In this document: positions 56,101 to 64,000 of the stretch, in pieces | How the letters are laid out: the number at the start of each line of letters is the position of its first letter | How positions within the stretch are numbered: position 1 is the first letter of the stretch | Assembly (NCBI GenBank): GCA_017447815.1 | Contig: JAFSMS010000046.1 | Location: forward strand, 1 to 64,000 | Length of the DNA: 64,000 bases | Direction: 5' to 3' | From: Bacteroidales bacterium | GTDB lineage: Bacteria; Bacteroidota; Bacteroidia; Bacteroidales; UBA932 | Made by a program: the position numbers and the translations under genes | Notes under the pieces: model-generated | What the model was told of the DNA's origin: nothing | Seen by the model: only the letters and a program-made list of their open reading frames with translations | Database searches by the model: none

Positions 56101-57376
56101 AGAGGAGTTGATAGTACGACATATTGAAGATGCCGTCGTCTCCGTTCAGGTAGGACGGGATAAAATATACCTTCACTTTGTTTCCCGGCGCATTGTTGAG
56201 GCCCACCTCGCGCAGGCGGCGCGTAATGGTGTCATACTCTGCATTCTGCAGGTAATGGGAAGTCTGGCACTGGTAGCGGGCATCGCCCTCGCCGGAAAGC
56301 TTTGCCTGCAGGCCCTTGTCGGGACCGTGATGGCCGGAAGGGATCATGATGAACGCCTGGATGCTGCGGCCCTCATAGTCCGACCGGTTGACGCGGTCCA
56401 GGGCGTCGATAAACACGTCGATGCCCTTGTTCCGGTATTCGTAACGGCCGCCGATGCACATAAACAGGGCGTCGGCGGGAACCGGCTCCGCACTCATCGC
56501 TGCCGCTACCTCTGCCAGACGCCGGCGGGCCGCATCGTGCTGCCGGTCATATTCCTCGTCACCGGAGGGCGTAAAACTGTTCTCGAAGCCGTTCGGGGTG
56601 ACGACGTCCACCGGACGCAGGAACTGTGCGCACTCTCGGGCCGTGATGTCGCTCACGGTGGTGAATACGTCTGCATTCTCGGCCGATTTCTTCTCCAGCG
56701 AGTAAATGGCTTTCACATTGAACCGGGCGGCCATTTCGTCCCCGTCGTAGTGGGTCAGTTCTTTGTAGAGGGGAAGGTTGTTGCCGGCGATGCAGCGCCC
56801 CATCATGGTGGCATGGGTGGTGAAAGTGGTGGCGATGGGAAGATCGGCCTTCTTGATATGGAGAATGCCCGCCCCCGTCTGCCATTCATGGAACTGGGCC
56901 ACGACTTTTTCGCCGCCCCGGAGGTTGTAATTCCAGAAACTTTCGATGACCCGGCCGGCCATCACGCCGAATACGGCCGATTCCTTATAGTCCCAGTTGC
57001 CGGAGATGGAATCTACGCCGAAGTCCTGCCACAGGCGGCCGAGGATTTCGTCGGCCTGCGGAAGGGACGACTTGTAATCTACCAGAATGGCGACCGGTTT
57101 GCCCGGAATGTTCCAGCGGCCCACCCGGAACCGGAGGCCCTCCGCCAGGGCGGCCGCCTTCCAAGAACGGTACAGCATGGGATCTTCCAGAAAATCCGGA
57201 TTGCCGGCCCGGTGCATCCAGACATCCGGGCCGATGAAAATATGGCGCCGGCCCAACTGGGCGCTCAGGTGCAAAGCCTTGGTGGCGACGACCGTATAGA
57301 TGCCGCCCACCTTGTTACACACTTCCCAACTAACCTCGAACAAATAGTCCGGATGGAGAATTTCCTTCTTTGCCAT
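53144..57376 (-). CDS. Glycogen synthase (GT3) - glucan phosphorylase (GT35) fusion
   Basis: A 1,410-residue two-enzyme protein. Residues 1 to about 550 are a eukaryote-like GT3 glycogen synthase ([64 protein letters not shown]). From Met557 the rest is an alpha-glucan phosphorylase: [45 protein letters not shown], and the PLP site [14 protein letters not shown]. The synthase adds glucose to glycogen and the phosphorylase removes it as glucose-1-phosphate. No frameshift or stop breaks the joint. A start inside the joint (Met557) could also yield a separate phosphorylase. It abuts the GH57 gene upstream (no gap). Confidence 0.9.
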   Translation of the reverse strand: [1410 protein letters not shown]

Positions 57377-58636
57377 TTATTTCTTCTTCCGTTTCGAATT
57401 GCCAAGTTCCTCCACGGCAGCTTCTTTCACATCGAGGGCCGCCCGCTTCTCGTCCAGGCGGATCTGGAAGTCGGAAATGACATTCATGTAGTTGATGAAC
57501 GCCTCGTACGGAGTATCGTACGGGTTGAAGTACTTGTGCACTTCTCCGTCGGAGAAGAACTTGGTGCACATATAATAGAAGTGGTCGCTTTCCTGCAGGT
57601 GGCCGAAATCCTCCCACAGTTCGGCATCGTTCACGATGGAGAGTTTCTCCGTCATGGCATACACCTTCTTGAACGCCTCGCTCTGGAGTTCGTTGCCCAG
57701 CCAGGCGGTGAGGTCACGCTCCTCGTCGGCCCAGGAGATAGGGTCTTCCACGGAGATGTCGGAGACGGGCTTGATTTTCTTGGCGGCCTCCGAAGGGGTC
57801 ACGAAGCCGAACGTACCGTCACTGAGCACGGCAGCGGGAAGGGCCTTCATGAACTCGAAGATTCCGCTTTCGGCGCTCTGGTGCTCTCCGAATGTCTCGT
57901 AGTCCATGAAAAGGTTCACGATGTCCCCTTCCTTGGCGCTCTCCTTCATCCAGTCCACGTACTTCTCGGCCGTGAGCGGATACATGTTCCAGCCCTTGTT
58001 GGAGAAGCGGAAGGCGATGTCGTCGGAGAGGTTGTAGTTGCGCAGGAGAAGTTTCAGTTTGGGCTGCGTCTCACCGGTATAGACGTAATTGGGGCTCTGC
58101 CATCCCATGATGTGGCGGGCGCCTTCGGTGAGCATGGTCTTGTAGCCCATGTCATAGACCATTTCGCCGATGCCGTTGGAATAGATGAGTTCGGTATTGC
58201 GGAAGGCGGTGGGCTTCACGCCGAACAGTTCCTCAATCTTGGCCGCATGCTTGAGAACCTGGTGACGGAACTCGGACTCGCTGGCGAGAGAGGCCAGGGA
58301 GTGATAGTAGGTTTCGGCCAGGAATTCCACCTTGCCGGTATCGGCCAGGGCCTTGAAACTGGCGATGACTTCGGGGGCGAAGCGCTGGAACTGCTCCAGG
58401 GCGCTGCCGGAGATGGAATAGCAAATCTTGAATTTTCCCTTGTTCTGTTTGATGAGGTCCAGCATGAGCTGGTTCATCGGGAGGTAGCACTTCTGCGCGA
58501 TGCGGCGGAGGATGGTGCGGTTGGCAAAGTCGTCATAGTAATGGGAATCTTTGCCGATATCGAAAAATCTGTACAGGCGGAGCCGGGTGGGTTGATGGAC
58601 CTGGAAATACAGGCAGATGCTCTTGGGGGTTGCCAT
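57377..58636 (-). CDS. GH57 family glycoside hydrolase
   Basis: A 419-residue alpha-glucan-active enzyme of family GH57 (alpha-amylase, 4-alpha-glucanotransferase or branching type). ICLYFQVHQPTRLR is the N-terminal signature, the likely nucleophile Glu is in PTAFRNTELIYSNGIG and the acid/base Asp in FMDYETFGEHQ. No signal peptide, so it works on intracellular glycogen or maltodextrin. It lies between the GT4 and fusion genes (6 and 0 nt gaps). Confidence 0.9.
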   Translation of the reverse strand: MATPKSICLYFQVHQPTRLRLYRFFDIGKDSHYYDDFANRTILRRIAQKCYLPMNQLMLDLIKQNKGKFKICYSISGSALEQFQRFAPEVIASFKALADTGKVEFLAETYYHSLASLASESEFRHQVLKHAAKIEELFGVKPTAFRNTELIYSNGIGEMVYDMGYKTMLTEGARHIMGWQSPNYVYTGETQPKLKLLLRNYNLSDDIAFRFSNKGWNMYPLTAEKYVDWMKESAKEGDIVNLFMDYETFGEHQSAESGIFEFMKALPAAVLSDGTFGFVTPSEAAKKIKPVSDISVEDPISWADEERDLTAWLGNELQSEAFKKVYAMTEKLSIVNDAELWEDFGHLQESDHFYYMCTKFFSDGEVHKYFNPYDTPYEAFINYMNVISDFQIRLDEKRAALDVKEAAVEELGNSKRKKK

Positions 58637-58642
58637 AATCGA

Positions 58643-59932
58643 TTATTTTACAACTGATTCATAAACTTTTTTGAGTTTGGCGGTGGCGCCGTTCCATTTG
58701 AGGGCGTTCACTTCGTCATAGCCCATACGGGCGCTGAAGTCTGCCAGGGCAGGATAACTGAGGAGGGCGTGGATGTCGTCAGCCATGGCGTCCACATCCC
58801 AGAAGTCAATCTTGAAGGCATACTTGAGAACTTCCGCCGCACCGGACTGCTTGGAGATGATGGACGGAACACCGGTACGCATGGCCTCCAGCGGGGAAAT
58901 GCCGAAGGGCTCCGAGATGGAAGGCATGATATAGACATCCGACAGGGCGAACATCTTCTGCACATCCAATCCCCGGAGGAAACCGGTGAAGTGGAAACGG
59001 TCGCTGATCCCCAGACGGGCGGCGTGACGGATGGCGCGGTTCATCATGTCACCGCTGCCGGCCATCACGAAGCGCACGTTCTTGGTGCGTTTGAGCACCT
59101 TGGCAGCAGCTTCGATAAAGTATTCAGGGCCTTTCTGATAGGTGATACGGCCCAGGAACGTCACCACGGGCTCCTTGACGCCGCGCTCCACCTGGAGGTT
59201 CTCCCGGCCGCTGAAGTCCACCGCATTGTGTACGGTGACCACCTTGGCGGGGTCGATGCCGTAACGGGTGATGACGATGTTGCGGGTGAGGTCGCTCACG
59301 GTGACCACACGGTCGGCCATCTCCATACCTTTCTTCTCGATGGCGAAGACGCGGGTGTCGATATTGTCCACGCTGCCGCGGTCGAAGGAAGTGGCATGCA
59401 CGTGGATGACCAGCGGCTTGCCGGTGAGTTCCTTGGCGGCGATGCCGGCATAGTATGTGAGCCAGTCGTGGGCATGGATGACATCGAACTCATCCTTCCT
59501 CTGCAGGGCGATGGTACCGCCCACCATGGCATAGCGGGCCACCTCCTCCATGAGGTTGGCGCCGTACTTGCCGGAGAACTTGTACTTCTGCCCATAACTG
59601 ATGGAGAAGTCCTTCACCTGACGCTTTTTCTCCTCCTCGACGAGTTTGCTGAACTCCTCGGGGTCGGCGTAGGGGACCATGTTGGTGCCAATGTGGATGA
59701 ATTTCACCTTGTCCAGGTACTCTTCCACCGACTCGGAAACGGTGTCCACGGGGACGTCCGAAGCGTTGATGATGGTGGTGGCGCTCTGGTCTTCGTCACC
59801 GGAGGCCGACGGCATCACGAACAGGGTTTCCACGCCGTTGTAGGCGAGACCCTTTACAATACCTTCGCAAGCCGTACCCAGACCGCCTGCGATATGGGGA
59901 GGGAACTCCCAGCCAAACATTAAAACTCTCAT
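58643..59932 (-). CDS. GT4 family glycosyltransferase (glycogen synthase-like)
   Basis: A GT-B fold retaining glycosyltransferase of 429 residues. LMFGWEFPPHIAGGLGTACEG resembles the glycogen/starch synthase N-terminus, ALQRKDEFDVIHAHDWLTYYAG the middle, and EPFGISPLEAMRTGVPSIIS carries the conserved Glu of the nucleotide-sugar site. Homologues are regularly found with GH57 and the debranching enzyme in Bacteroidetes. It may be a second glucan synthase, or a maltose-1-phosphate or primer-forming enzyme. Confidence 0.87.
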   Translation of the reverse strand: MRVLMFGWEFPPHIAGGLGTACEGIVKGLAYNGVETLFVMPSASGDEDQSATTIINASDVPVDTVSESVEEYLDKVKFIHIGTNMVPYADPEEFSKLVEEEKKRQVKDFSISYGQKYKFSGKYGANLMEEVARYAMVGGTIALQRKDEFDVIHAHDWLTYYAGIAAKELTGKPLVIHVHATSFDRGSVDNIDTRVFAIEKKGMEMADRVVTVSDLTRNIVITRYGIDPAKVVTVHNAVDFSGRENLQVERGVKEPVVTFLGRITYQKGPEYFIEAAAKVLKRTKNVRFVMAGSGDMMNRAIRHAARLGISDRFHFTGFLRGLDVQKMFALSDVYIMPSISEPFGISPLEAMRTGVPSIISKQSGAAEVLKYAFKIDFWDVDAMADDIHALLSYPALADFSARMGYDEVNALKWNGATAKLKKVYESVVK

Positions 59933-59935
59933 GGT

Positions 59936-61864
59936 CTATTCCTCCCTGTATTTTTCAATGAGCCAATTGATATTCAGAAGGGCGGCGGTGGTCATGGCCG
60001 ACGAGATGGCGCCGTGCGCCTCATGCGGCGGGTCCCCGTCGTAGAGTTCCGAGAAGCAGCCCACGCCGTGCTTGGAGAGATCCTCGTAGAAGCCTTCGGT
60101 GAGCCATTCGGCCCGTTTGATGAAGTTCTTGCCCATCATGTTGAAACTGGCATAGCAGTACTGGGCCAGCAGGAACGGCCAGGCGCTGCCGTTCTGGTAG
60201 GCCTCGTCCCGCTCGGTCTGGGAGCCTTCATAGACACCCTTGTAACGGATGTCGCGGGGGCTCAGGGTGCGGATGCCGCGGCGGGTCACCAGTTCGGCAT
60301 TCACTACGCGCATGACCTCGCTCACCACCTCGTCATCGACGCAGCGGTTGTCGAGGGAAACGGCCCAGAGTTGGTTGGGACGCAGTTCCAGGTGCTGTCC
60401 GGTGCCATCCACATAGTCGGCCAGGAAGCCCAATTCGGCATTCCAGAAGAGGGGTTGATAGTTCTGTTCCACCAGTTCCTTGATGGTGAGCCACTTCTTG
60501 TAGAAAGCGGTGTTCTTGCGCTCGAACTGGAGGGCGAAGGCGATGGCGTTGTACCAGAGGGCGTTGGTCTCCACCTGGTAGCCGGCCCGCTCGGTAACGG
60601 CGCGGCCGCCGATATAGGCATTCATCCAGGTGAGGGCGACACCGTCCTTCTGGGCCCAGAGCAGGCCGTTGGGCTGCATGGCCACTTCCTGGCGGACACC
60701 GGGAAGGTAACTTTCCAGCACGCTCTTGAGCACCGGGCCGTATTTGGCCCAGACCTTCTTGGCGTCGGCCCCGAAAGCGATGTACTGCTGCAGGGTGACG
60801 GCCAGGAACAGGGGTGCCTCCACCTGCGTGGTGCGGCGGCTCAGGCGGTCCTGGTTATGGGCGATGATGTTGTCCAGGATTTCCTCGAAGAGGGCCGGAT
60901 CGTTCTTTCCGTAAAGGGCGAGACCGGCCACGGATTCCATGGTTTCGCGCAGAAGGCCCGTATAGAGCCAACTGTAACCGGCTACGATGCGCTTGACGCC
61001 GCCGTCTTCCCGGATGAGGGAATTGCACTGGCGCACCAACTGGTCGTGGAACGAGGTGATGGGGCCGATTTTCTCCACCGTGGCGGTGAACTTGCGTTTG
61101 AGCGAGGTGGCGTTCACCGGCTTGCTGGCGGAGGCGGAGAACACCAGGCTGTCGCCGGCTTTCATCTCCGTCTCGAAGGTGCCGGGGACCCAGAGGTCTT
61201 CGCGGCAGTCGTACCCGCGGCGCATTTCATCCGAATAGGTGATGCCCTTGTACCACACGGGGTTGAATTTGAAGGCCGATGCGGAGGTGCTGAGTTGCAG
61301 GTTGAGGTCCGGGAAGCCTTCATACATGTTGAATGCGGCGCCGTTCTGGACCGGTTCGTAGTCCGTACGGGCCGTGCCGTTCTCTCCGGTAAGGGCGTGG
61401 AAGTTGCGGAAGGCCAGGAAAGGCTTGAGTTCCACCTTCACCTTGGCGGGAGCGTTCACCAACTCGTACTTGATGAGGAGTTGGTTCTCATCGGGACTCA
61501 GGACAAGGGACTTGCGGAACACGATTTCGCCGATCTTGTAGGTGATGGCGGGGACGGGATCCGCATCGAAGTCAACGATGTACTTGTGACCGCGGGGTTC
61601 ATAGATGTCTCCATAGCAATGGATACCCAGGTTGAACCGCTTTCCGCGGAGGGTGAGGCTCTCATCGAGGGAACTCAGCAGGATGTGCCGGTATCCGTCG
61701 AACTTTTCTACCGGGACGGCCAGAAGGCCATGGTAGCGCCGCGTATTGCAGGTGACGATGGACGTGTTGCAGTACGCACCGGTCTTGTTCGCCAGGATAA
61801 TCTCTCGTTTGAGAGAATACTCGAGATTGACGAGTTCAGACTTGTTGAATTTCAAAAAAGCCAT
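59936..61864 (-). CDS. Glycogen debranching enzyme (amylo-alpha-1,6-glucosidase)
   Basis: A 642-residue cytoplasmic enzyme. The N-terminal beta-rich domain (TGAYCNTSIVTCNTRRYHGLLAV) is the bacterial/archaeal GDE_N type, and the C-terminal (alpha/alpha)6 domain (WLYTGLLRETMESVAGLALYG; GVALTWMNAYIGGRAVTERAGYQVETNALWYNA) is the GDE_C amylo-1,6-glucosidase. It removes alpha-1,6 branches left by the phosphorylase. The next gene begins 3 nt downstream. Confidence 0.92.
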   Translation of the reverse strand: MAFLKFNKSELVNLEYSLKREIILANKTGAYCNTSIVTCNTRRYHGLLAVPVEKFDGYRHILLSSLDESLTLRGKRFNLGIHCYGDIYEPRGHKYIVDFDADPVPAITYKIGEIVFRKSLVLSPDENQLLIKYELVNAPAKVKVELKPFLAFRNFHALTGENGTARTDYEPVQNGAAFNMYEGFPDLNLQLSTSASAFKFNPVWYKGITYSDEMRRGYDCREDLWVPGTFETEMKAGDSLVFSASASKPVNATSLKRKFTATVEKIGPITSFHDQLVRQCNSLIREDGGVKRIVAGYSWLYTGLLRETMESVAGLALYGKNDPALFEEILDNIIAHNQDRLSRRTTQVEAPLFLAVTLQQYIAFGADAKKVWAKYGPVLKSVLESYLPGVRQEVAMQPNGLLWAQKDGVALTWMNAYIGGRAVTERAGYQVETNALWYNAIAFALQFERKNTAFYKKWLTIKELVEQNYQPLFWNAELGFLADYVDGTGQHLELRPNQLWAVSLDNRCVDDEVVSEVMRVVNAELVTRRGIRTLSPRDIRYKGVYEGSQTERDEAYQNGSAWPFLLAQYCYASFNMMGKNFIKRAEWLTEGFYEDLSKHGVGCFSELYDGDPPHEAHGAISSAMTTAALLNINWLIEKYREE

Positions 61865-61874
61865 AAATATGTGT

Positions 61875-63872
61875 TTATACTTGCTTCAATACCATAGCGC
61901 ACCGGGCCGGCAGATACACCCGGAGGGTGTGGTCGTAGGCCTGGTTGCCGTTGGGGCATCTCTCGGGCAAGGCAATGTGATGCTCTTCCTTGCTGAGACG
62001 GGCGAATCCGTCGTAACGGGGCTCGTCACTGTCGAGAACATTCACATAGTCTCCTGCAGGGGCGGAGAAGCCATAATCGGCAAACGACCCGGCAGGCGAG
62101 AAATTCAGTGCAAAGATACAGTTTTTCCGTTTGAAAATCAAGATTTTCTTCTCCTCGTCCGCCACCAGAAGTTCCGGACGCACGTTCAGGACGCCCTCTT
62201 TTCTCATCAGGTGGACCATATCCTCGTCGAAATTGCGGAGAAGGCCGTAGCGGAGGTCGGGATTATCGGAAAGGGACCACTGCCGGCGGGCGTACTTGAA
62301 CGACCAGCCGTTCCCCTCGCGGGGGAAGTCGATCCACTCGGGATGGCCGAACTCGTTGCCCATGAAATTGAGATAACCGTCCCCGGCGGTGGCGGCGGTC
62401 ACCAGGCGGATGAGTTTGTGGAGGGCGATGCCGCGGTCCACGACGGCGTTCTGGCTGTCGGTGCGCATGGCAAAGTACATCTCCTTGTCCATGAGGCGGA
62501 AGATGATGGTCTTGTCCCCCACGAGGGCCTGGTCGTGGCATTCGGCATAGGAGATGGTCTTTTCCTCGGCCCGTTTTCCGGTGAGTTCATTCCAGATTTC
62601 CCCCATGGACCACTGCTCGTCGCTGCGTTCCTTAATCCACTTGATCCAGTGGTCGGCGACGCCCATGGACATGCGGAAGTCGAAGCCTACGCCGAAGGCC
62701 TCGAACGGGGCGGCCAGGCCGGCCATGGCCGATACATCCTCGGCAATGGTGATGCCGCTGGGATTCATCTCCTTCACCAGCATGTTCGCAAGTGCCAGGT
62801 AAATCACGGCGTCTTCGTCCACGCCGCTGTCGAAGTACAGGTCGTAGTGGCCGAAATCCTTGCCCAGGCCGTGGTCCCAGTACAGCATGGAGGTAACGCC
62901 GTCGAAACGGAATCCGTCGATGTGATACTCTTCCATCCAGTATTTCACGTTGGACAGGAGGAAATAGCGGGTGGCATCCTTACCGTAGTCGAAGCAGCGG
63001 GAGCCCCAGGCGGGATGGTCTCCCTTGGGGCCGGAGTGGAAGTACAGATAGTCCGTGCCGTCAAACTCGGCGAGGCCTTCCAGGGTGTTTTTCACGCTGT
63101 GGCTGTGCACGATGTCCATGATGACGGCAATGCCCTTCCCGTGGGCGTCGTCCACCAGGGCCTTGAACTCCTCGGGCGTTCCAAAACGGGAACTCAGGGC
63201 GAAGAAATTGCTCACCTGATAGCCGAAGGAACCGTAGTAAGGGTGCTCCTGCAGGGCCATGATCTGGATGGTGTCATACCCCAGTTTCTTCACGCGGGGA
63301 AGCACATCGCGGCGGAACTCCTCGAACGTACCCACCTTCTCCTTCTCGGTGCCCATGCCGATATGGCATTCATAGATGAACGGATGGGGGCGCTTTCCGG
63401 CATGGCCGTGCTTCCAGACATACTTCCGGGCCGGATCCCACACCTGGGCGCTGAACACCTTGGAGGCCTCGTCCTGCACCACGCGGGTCACATAGGAAGG
63501 GATGCGCTCTCCCCCGCCGCCGGGCCATTCGATGAAGAGTTTGTACAATTGGCCGTGACGAAGGAACATCTCGGGCAGTTTCAACTCCCAACTGCCGTTT
63601 CCCAGGGGTTTCAGGGCATAGCCTTCCGTGCGCTTCCAGTTGTTGAAATCGCCGATCAGGTAAATCTTGTTGGCATTGGGGGCGTACTCCCGGAACACCC
63701 AGGAGCCGTCATCGCACTTGTGAAGACCGTAATACAGGTGGTTGTTGACGGCGTCCTTCAGCAAACCGTCCCCGGCGAGATGCCTGAGGGTTTGCCAGAT
63801 GTGCTCGTGACGGGCGTCGATGGCGTCCTTGTAAGGACCCAGCCAGGGATCTGTTTCGTAAATCTTGCGCAT
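61875..63872 (-). CDS. glgB: 1,4-alpha-glucan branching enzyme
   Basis: A GH13 glycogen branching enzyme of 665 residues, eukaryote-like GBE type. CBM48 near residues 60-130 (YAPNANKIYLIGDFNNW) is followed by the TIM barrel: the nucleophile Asp in DGFRFDGVTSMLY, acid/base Glu in GITIAEDVSAMAG, and YAECHDQALVGDKT with the third carboxylate region. ATG at 63872 is chosen; the ATG at 63890 is part of a dispersed repeat (TGTCATTCTGAGGAATC). It is the first complete gene of the glycogen operon. Confidence 0.95.
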   Translation of the reverse strand: MRKIYETDPWLGPYKDAIDARHEHIWQTLRHLAGDGLLKDAVNNHLYYGLHKCDDGSWVFREYAPNANKIYLIGDFNNWKRTEGYALKPLGNGSWELKLPEMFLRHGQLYKLFIEWPGGGGERIPSYVTRVVQDEASKVFSAQVWDPARKYVWKHGHAGKRPHPFIYECHIGMGTEKEKVGTFEEFRRDVLPRVKKLGYDTIQIMALQEHPYYGSFGYQVSNFFALSSRFGTPEEFKALVDDAHGKGIAVIMDIVHSHSVKNTLEGLAEFDGTDYLYFHSGPKGDHPAWGSRCFDYGKDATRYFLLSNVKYWMEEYHIDGFRFDGVTSMLYWDHGLGKDFGHYDLYFDSGVDEDAVIYLALANMLVKEMNPSGITIAEDVSAMAGLAAPFEAFGVGFDFRMSMGVADHWIKWIKERSDEQWSMGEIWNELTGKRAEEKTISYAECHDQALVGDKTIIFRLMDKEMYFAMRTDSQNAVVDRGIALHKLIRLVTAATAGDGYLNFMGNEFGHPEWIDFPREGNGWSFKYARRQWSLSDNPDLRYGLLRNFDEDMVHLMRKEGVLNVRPELLVADEEKKILIFKRKNCIFALNFSPAGSFADYGFSAPAGDYVNVLDSDEPRYDGFARLSKEEHHIALPERCPNGNQAYDHTLRVYLPARCAMVLKQV

Positions 63873-63884
63873 ATTCTGTCGTTT

Positions 63885-63901
63885 TGTCATTCTGAGGAAT
63901 C
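63885..63901. repeat. Short SERSEES-type repeat copy upstream of glgB
   Basis: TGTCATTCTGAGGAATC is the two ends of the same repeat found in ileS and ribF with the middle missing. It lies between glgB and the gene before it. Confidence 0.4.
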
Positions 63902-64000
63902 TACTCTTTGTCCAAACTGTCTATTTTTTCCTTCACGCTGCGGAGATAATCCCGGCACTGGCCCAGCAACTGCTTGCTGCGCCCCACCAGGGCGTCGATA
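63901..64000 (-). CDS. C-terminal end of an unidentified gene (partial)
   Basis: The last 32 residues of a leftward gene are visible (IDALVGRSKQLLGQCRDYLR, ending KIDSLDKE) with the stop at 63901-63903; the rest is outside the window. The segment is helical and charged. Too little is visible to name it. It lies 28 nt upstream of the glgB start and may be in the same operon. Confidence 0.6.
   Translation of the reverse strand, partial: IDALVGRSKQLLGQCRDYLRSVKEKIDSLDKE

Noticed and set aside
53177..58657. A 1,826-codon open frame on plus across the glycogen genes
   Set aside because: It lies opposite three recognised enzymes on minus. Its product has no domain, and long antisense frames are expected in GC-rich codon-biased genes.

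Overview
The window looks like chromosome from a GC-rich member of the Bacteroidales. The reasons are the many -7 promoter boxes of the Bacteroidetes form TAnnTTTG, the near absence of strong Shine-Dalgarno sites, and families typical of the group: fimbrillin/Mfa1-like lipoproteins, DUF4249 with a TonB-dependent receptor, DUF4230, DUF5119, DUF3575, a Bacteroidetes-type DksA, and a GT3-type glycogen synthase.

Layout. 1-5.8 kb: two paralogous APH-fold kinases flank a cation-efflux / inositol-phosphatase / DUF4230-DUF4230 operon, followed by an outer-membrane protein. 5.9-9.9 kb: a kinase fused to a RapZ-type C-terminal domain, a MurU-like nucleotidyltransferase (probably AmgK/MurU cell-wall sugar salvage), a zinc metallopeptidase and an AraC regulator. 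10-15 kb: a TolC-HlyD-ABC2-ABC2 exporter operon with no ATPase, ended by a terminator next to tRNA-Val. 15.1-20.8 kb: DUF4249 lipoprotein and TonB receptor, a divergent GH26 mannanase, tRNA-Ser, a hairpin-rich non-coding stretch and a flavin-reductase-like lipoprotein. 20.9-26.4 kb: a phosphatase, a tocopherol-cyclase-like protein, gene remnants, a PI-PLC-like lipoprotein, a sialidase-like lipoprotein and an FMN-binding protein. 26.4-37.9 kb: mostly housekeeping (D-aminoacylase, GH95-like lipoprotein, lspA, dksA-like, ileS, cvpA, tsaB, thioredoxin-fold lipoprotein, HIT, greA). 38.1-39.7 kb: a hipBA module. 39.7-52.1 kb: a type V fimbrial locus. 52.3-64 kb: ribF and a glycogen operon (glgB, debranching enzyme, GT4, GH57, and a glycogen synthase-phosphorylase fusion).

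The most interesting part is the fimbrial locus, where sequence patterns suggest two DNA inversion switches. A tyrosine recombinase gene and an outward-facing consensus promoter lie between 20-bp inverted repeats (one mismatch) at 50533-50552 and 52099-52118. The left repeat abuts the first fimbrial gene. As drawn the promoter points away from the fimbrial genes, and inversion would point it into DUF3575-DUF5119-fimbrillin. Further down, 16-bp perfect inverted repeats at 47066-47081 and 47680-47695 enclose a RelE-like toxin-antitoxin pair with a consensus promoter that reads through toward the three accessory fimbrillins and a 1,261-residue beta-helix adhesin. The repeats and promoters are read directly from the sequence; inversion is inferred.

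Other points: a short repeat encoding SERSEES lies in frame inside ileS and ribF; several genes have start codons only 3-9 nt after the -7 box, suggesting almost leaderless mRNAs; and greA has a terminator-like hairpin in its leader.
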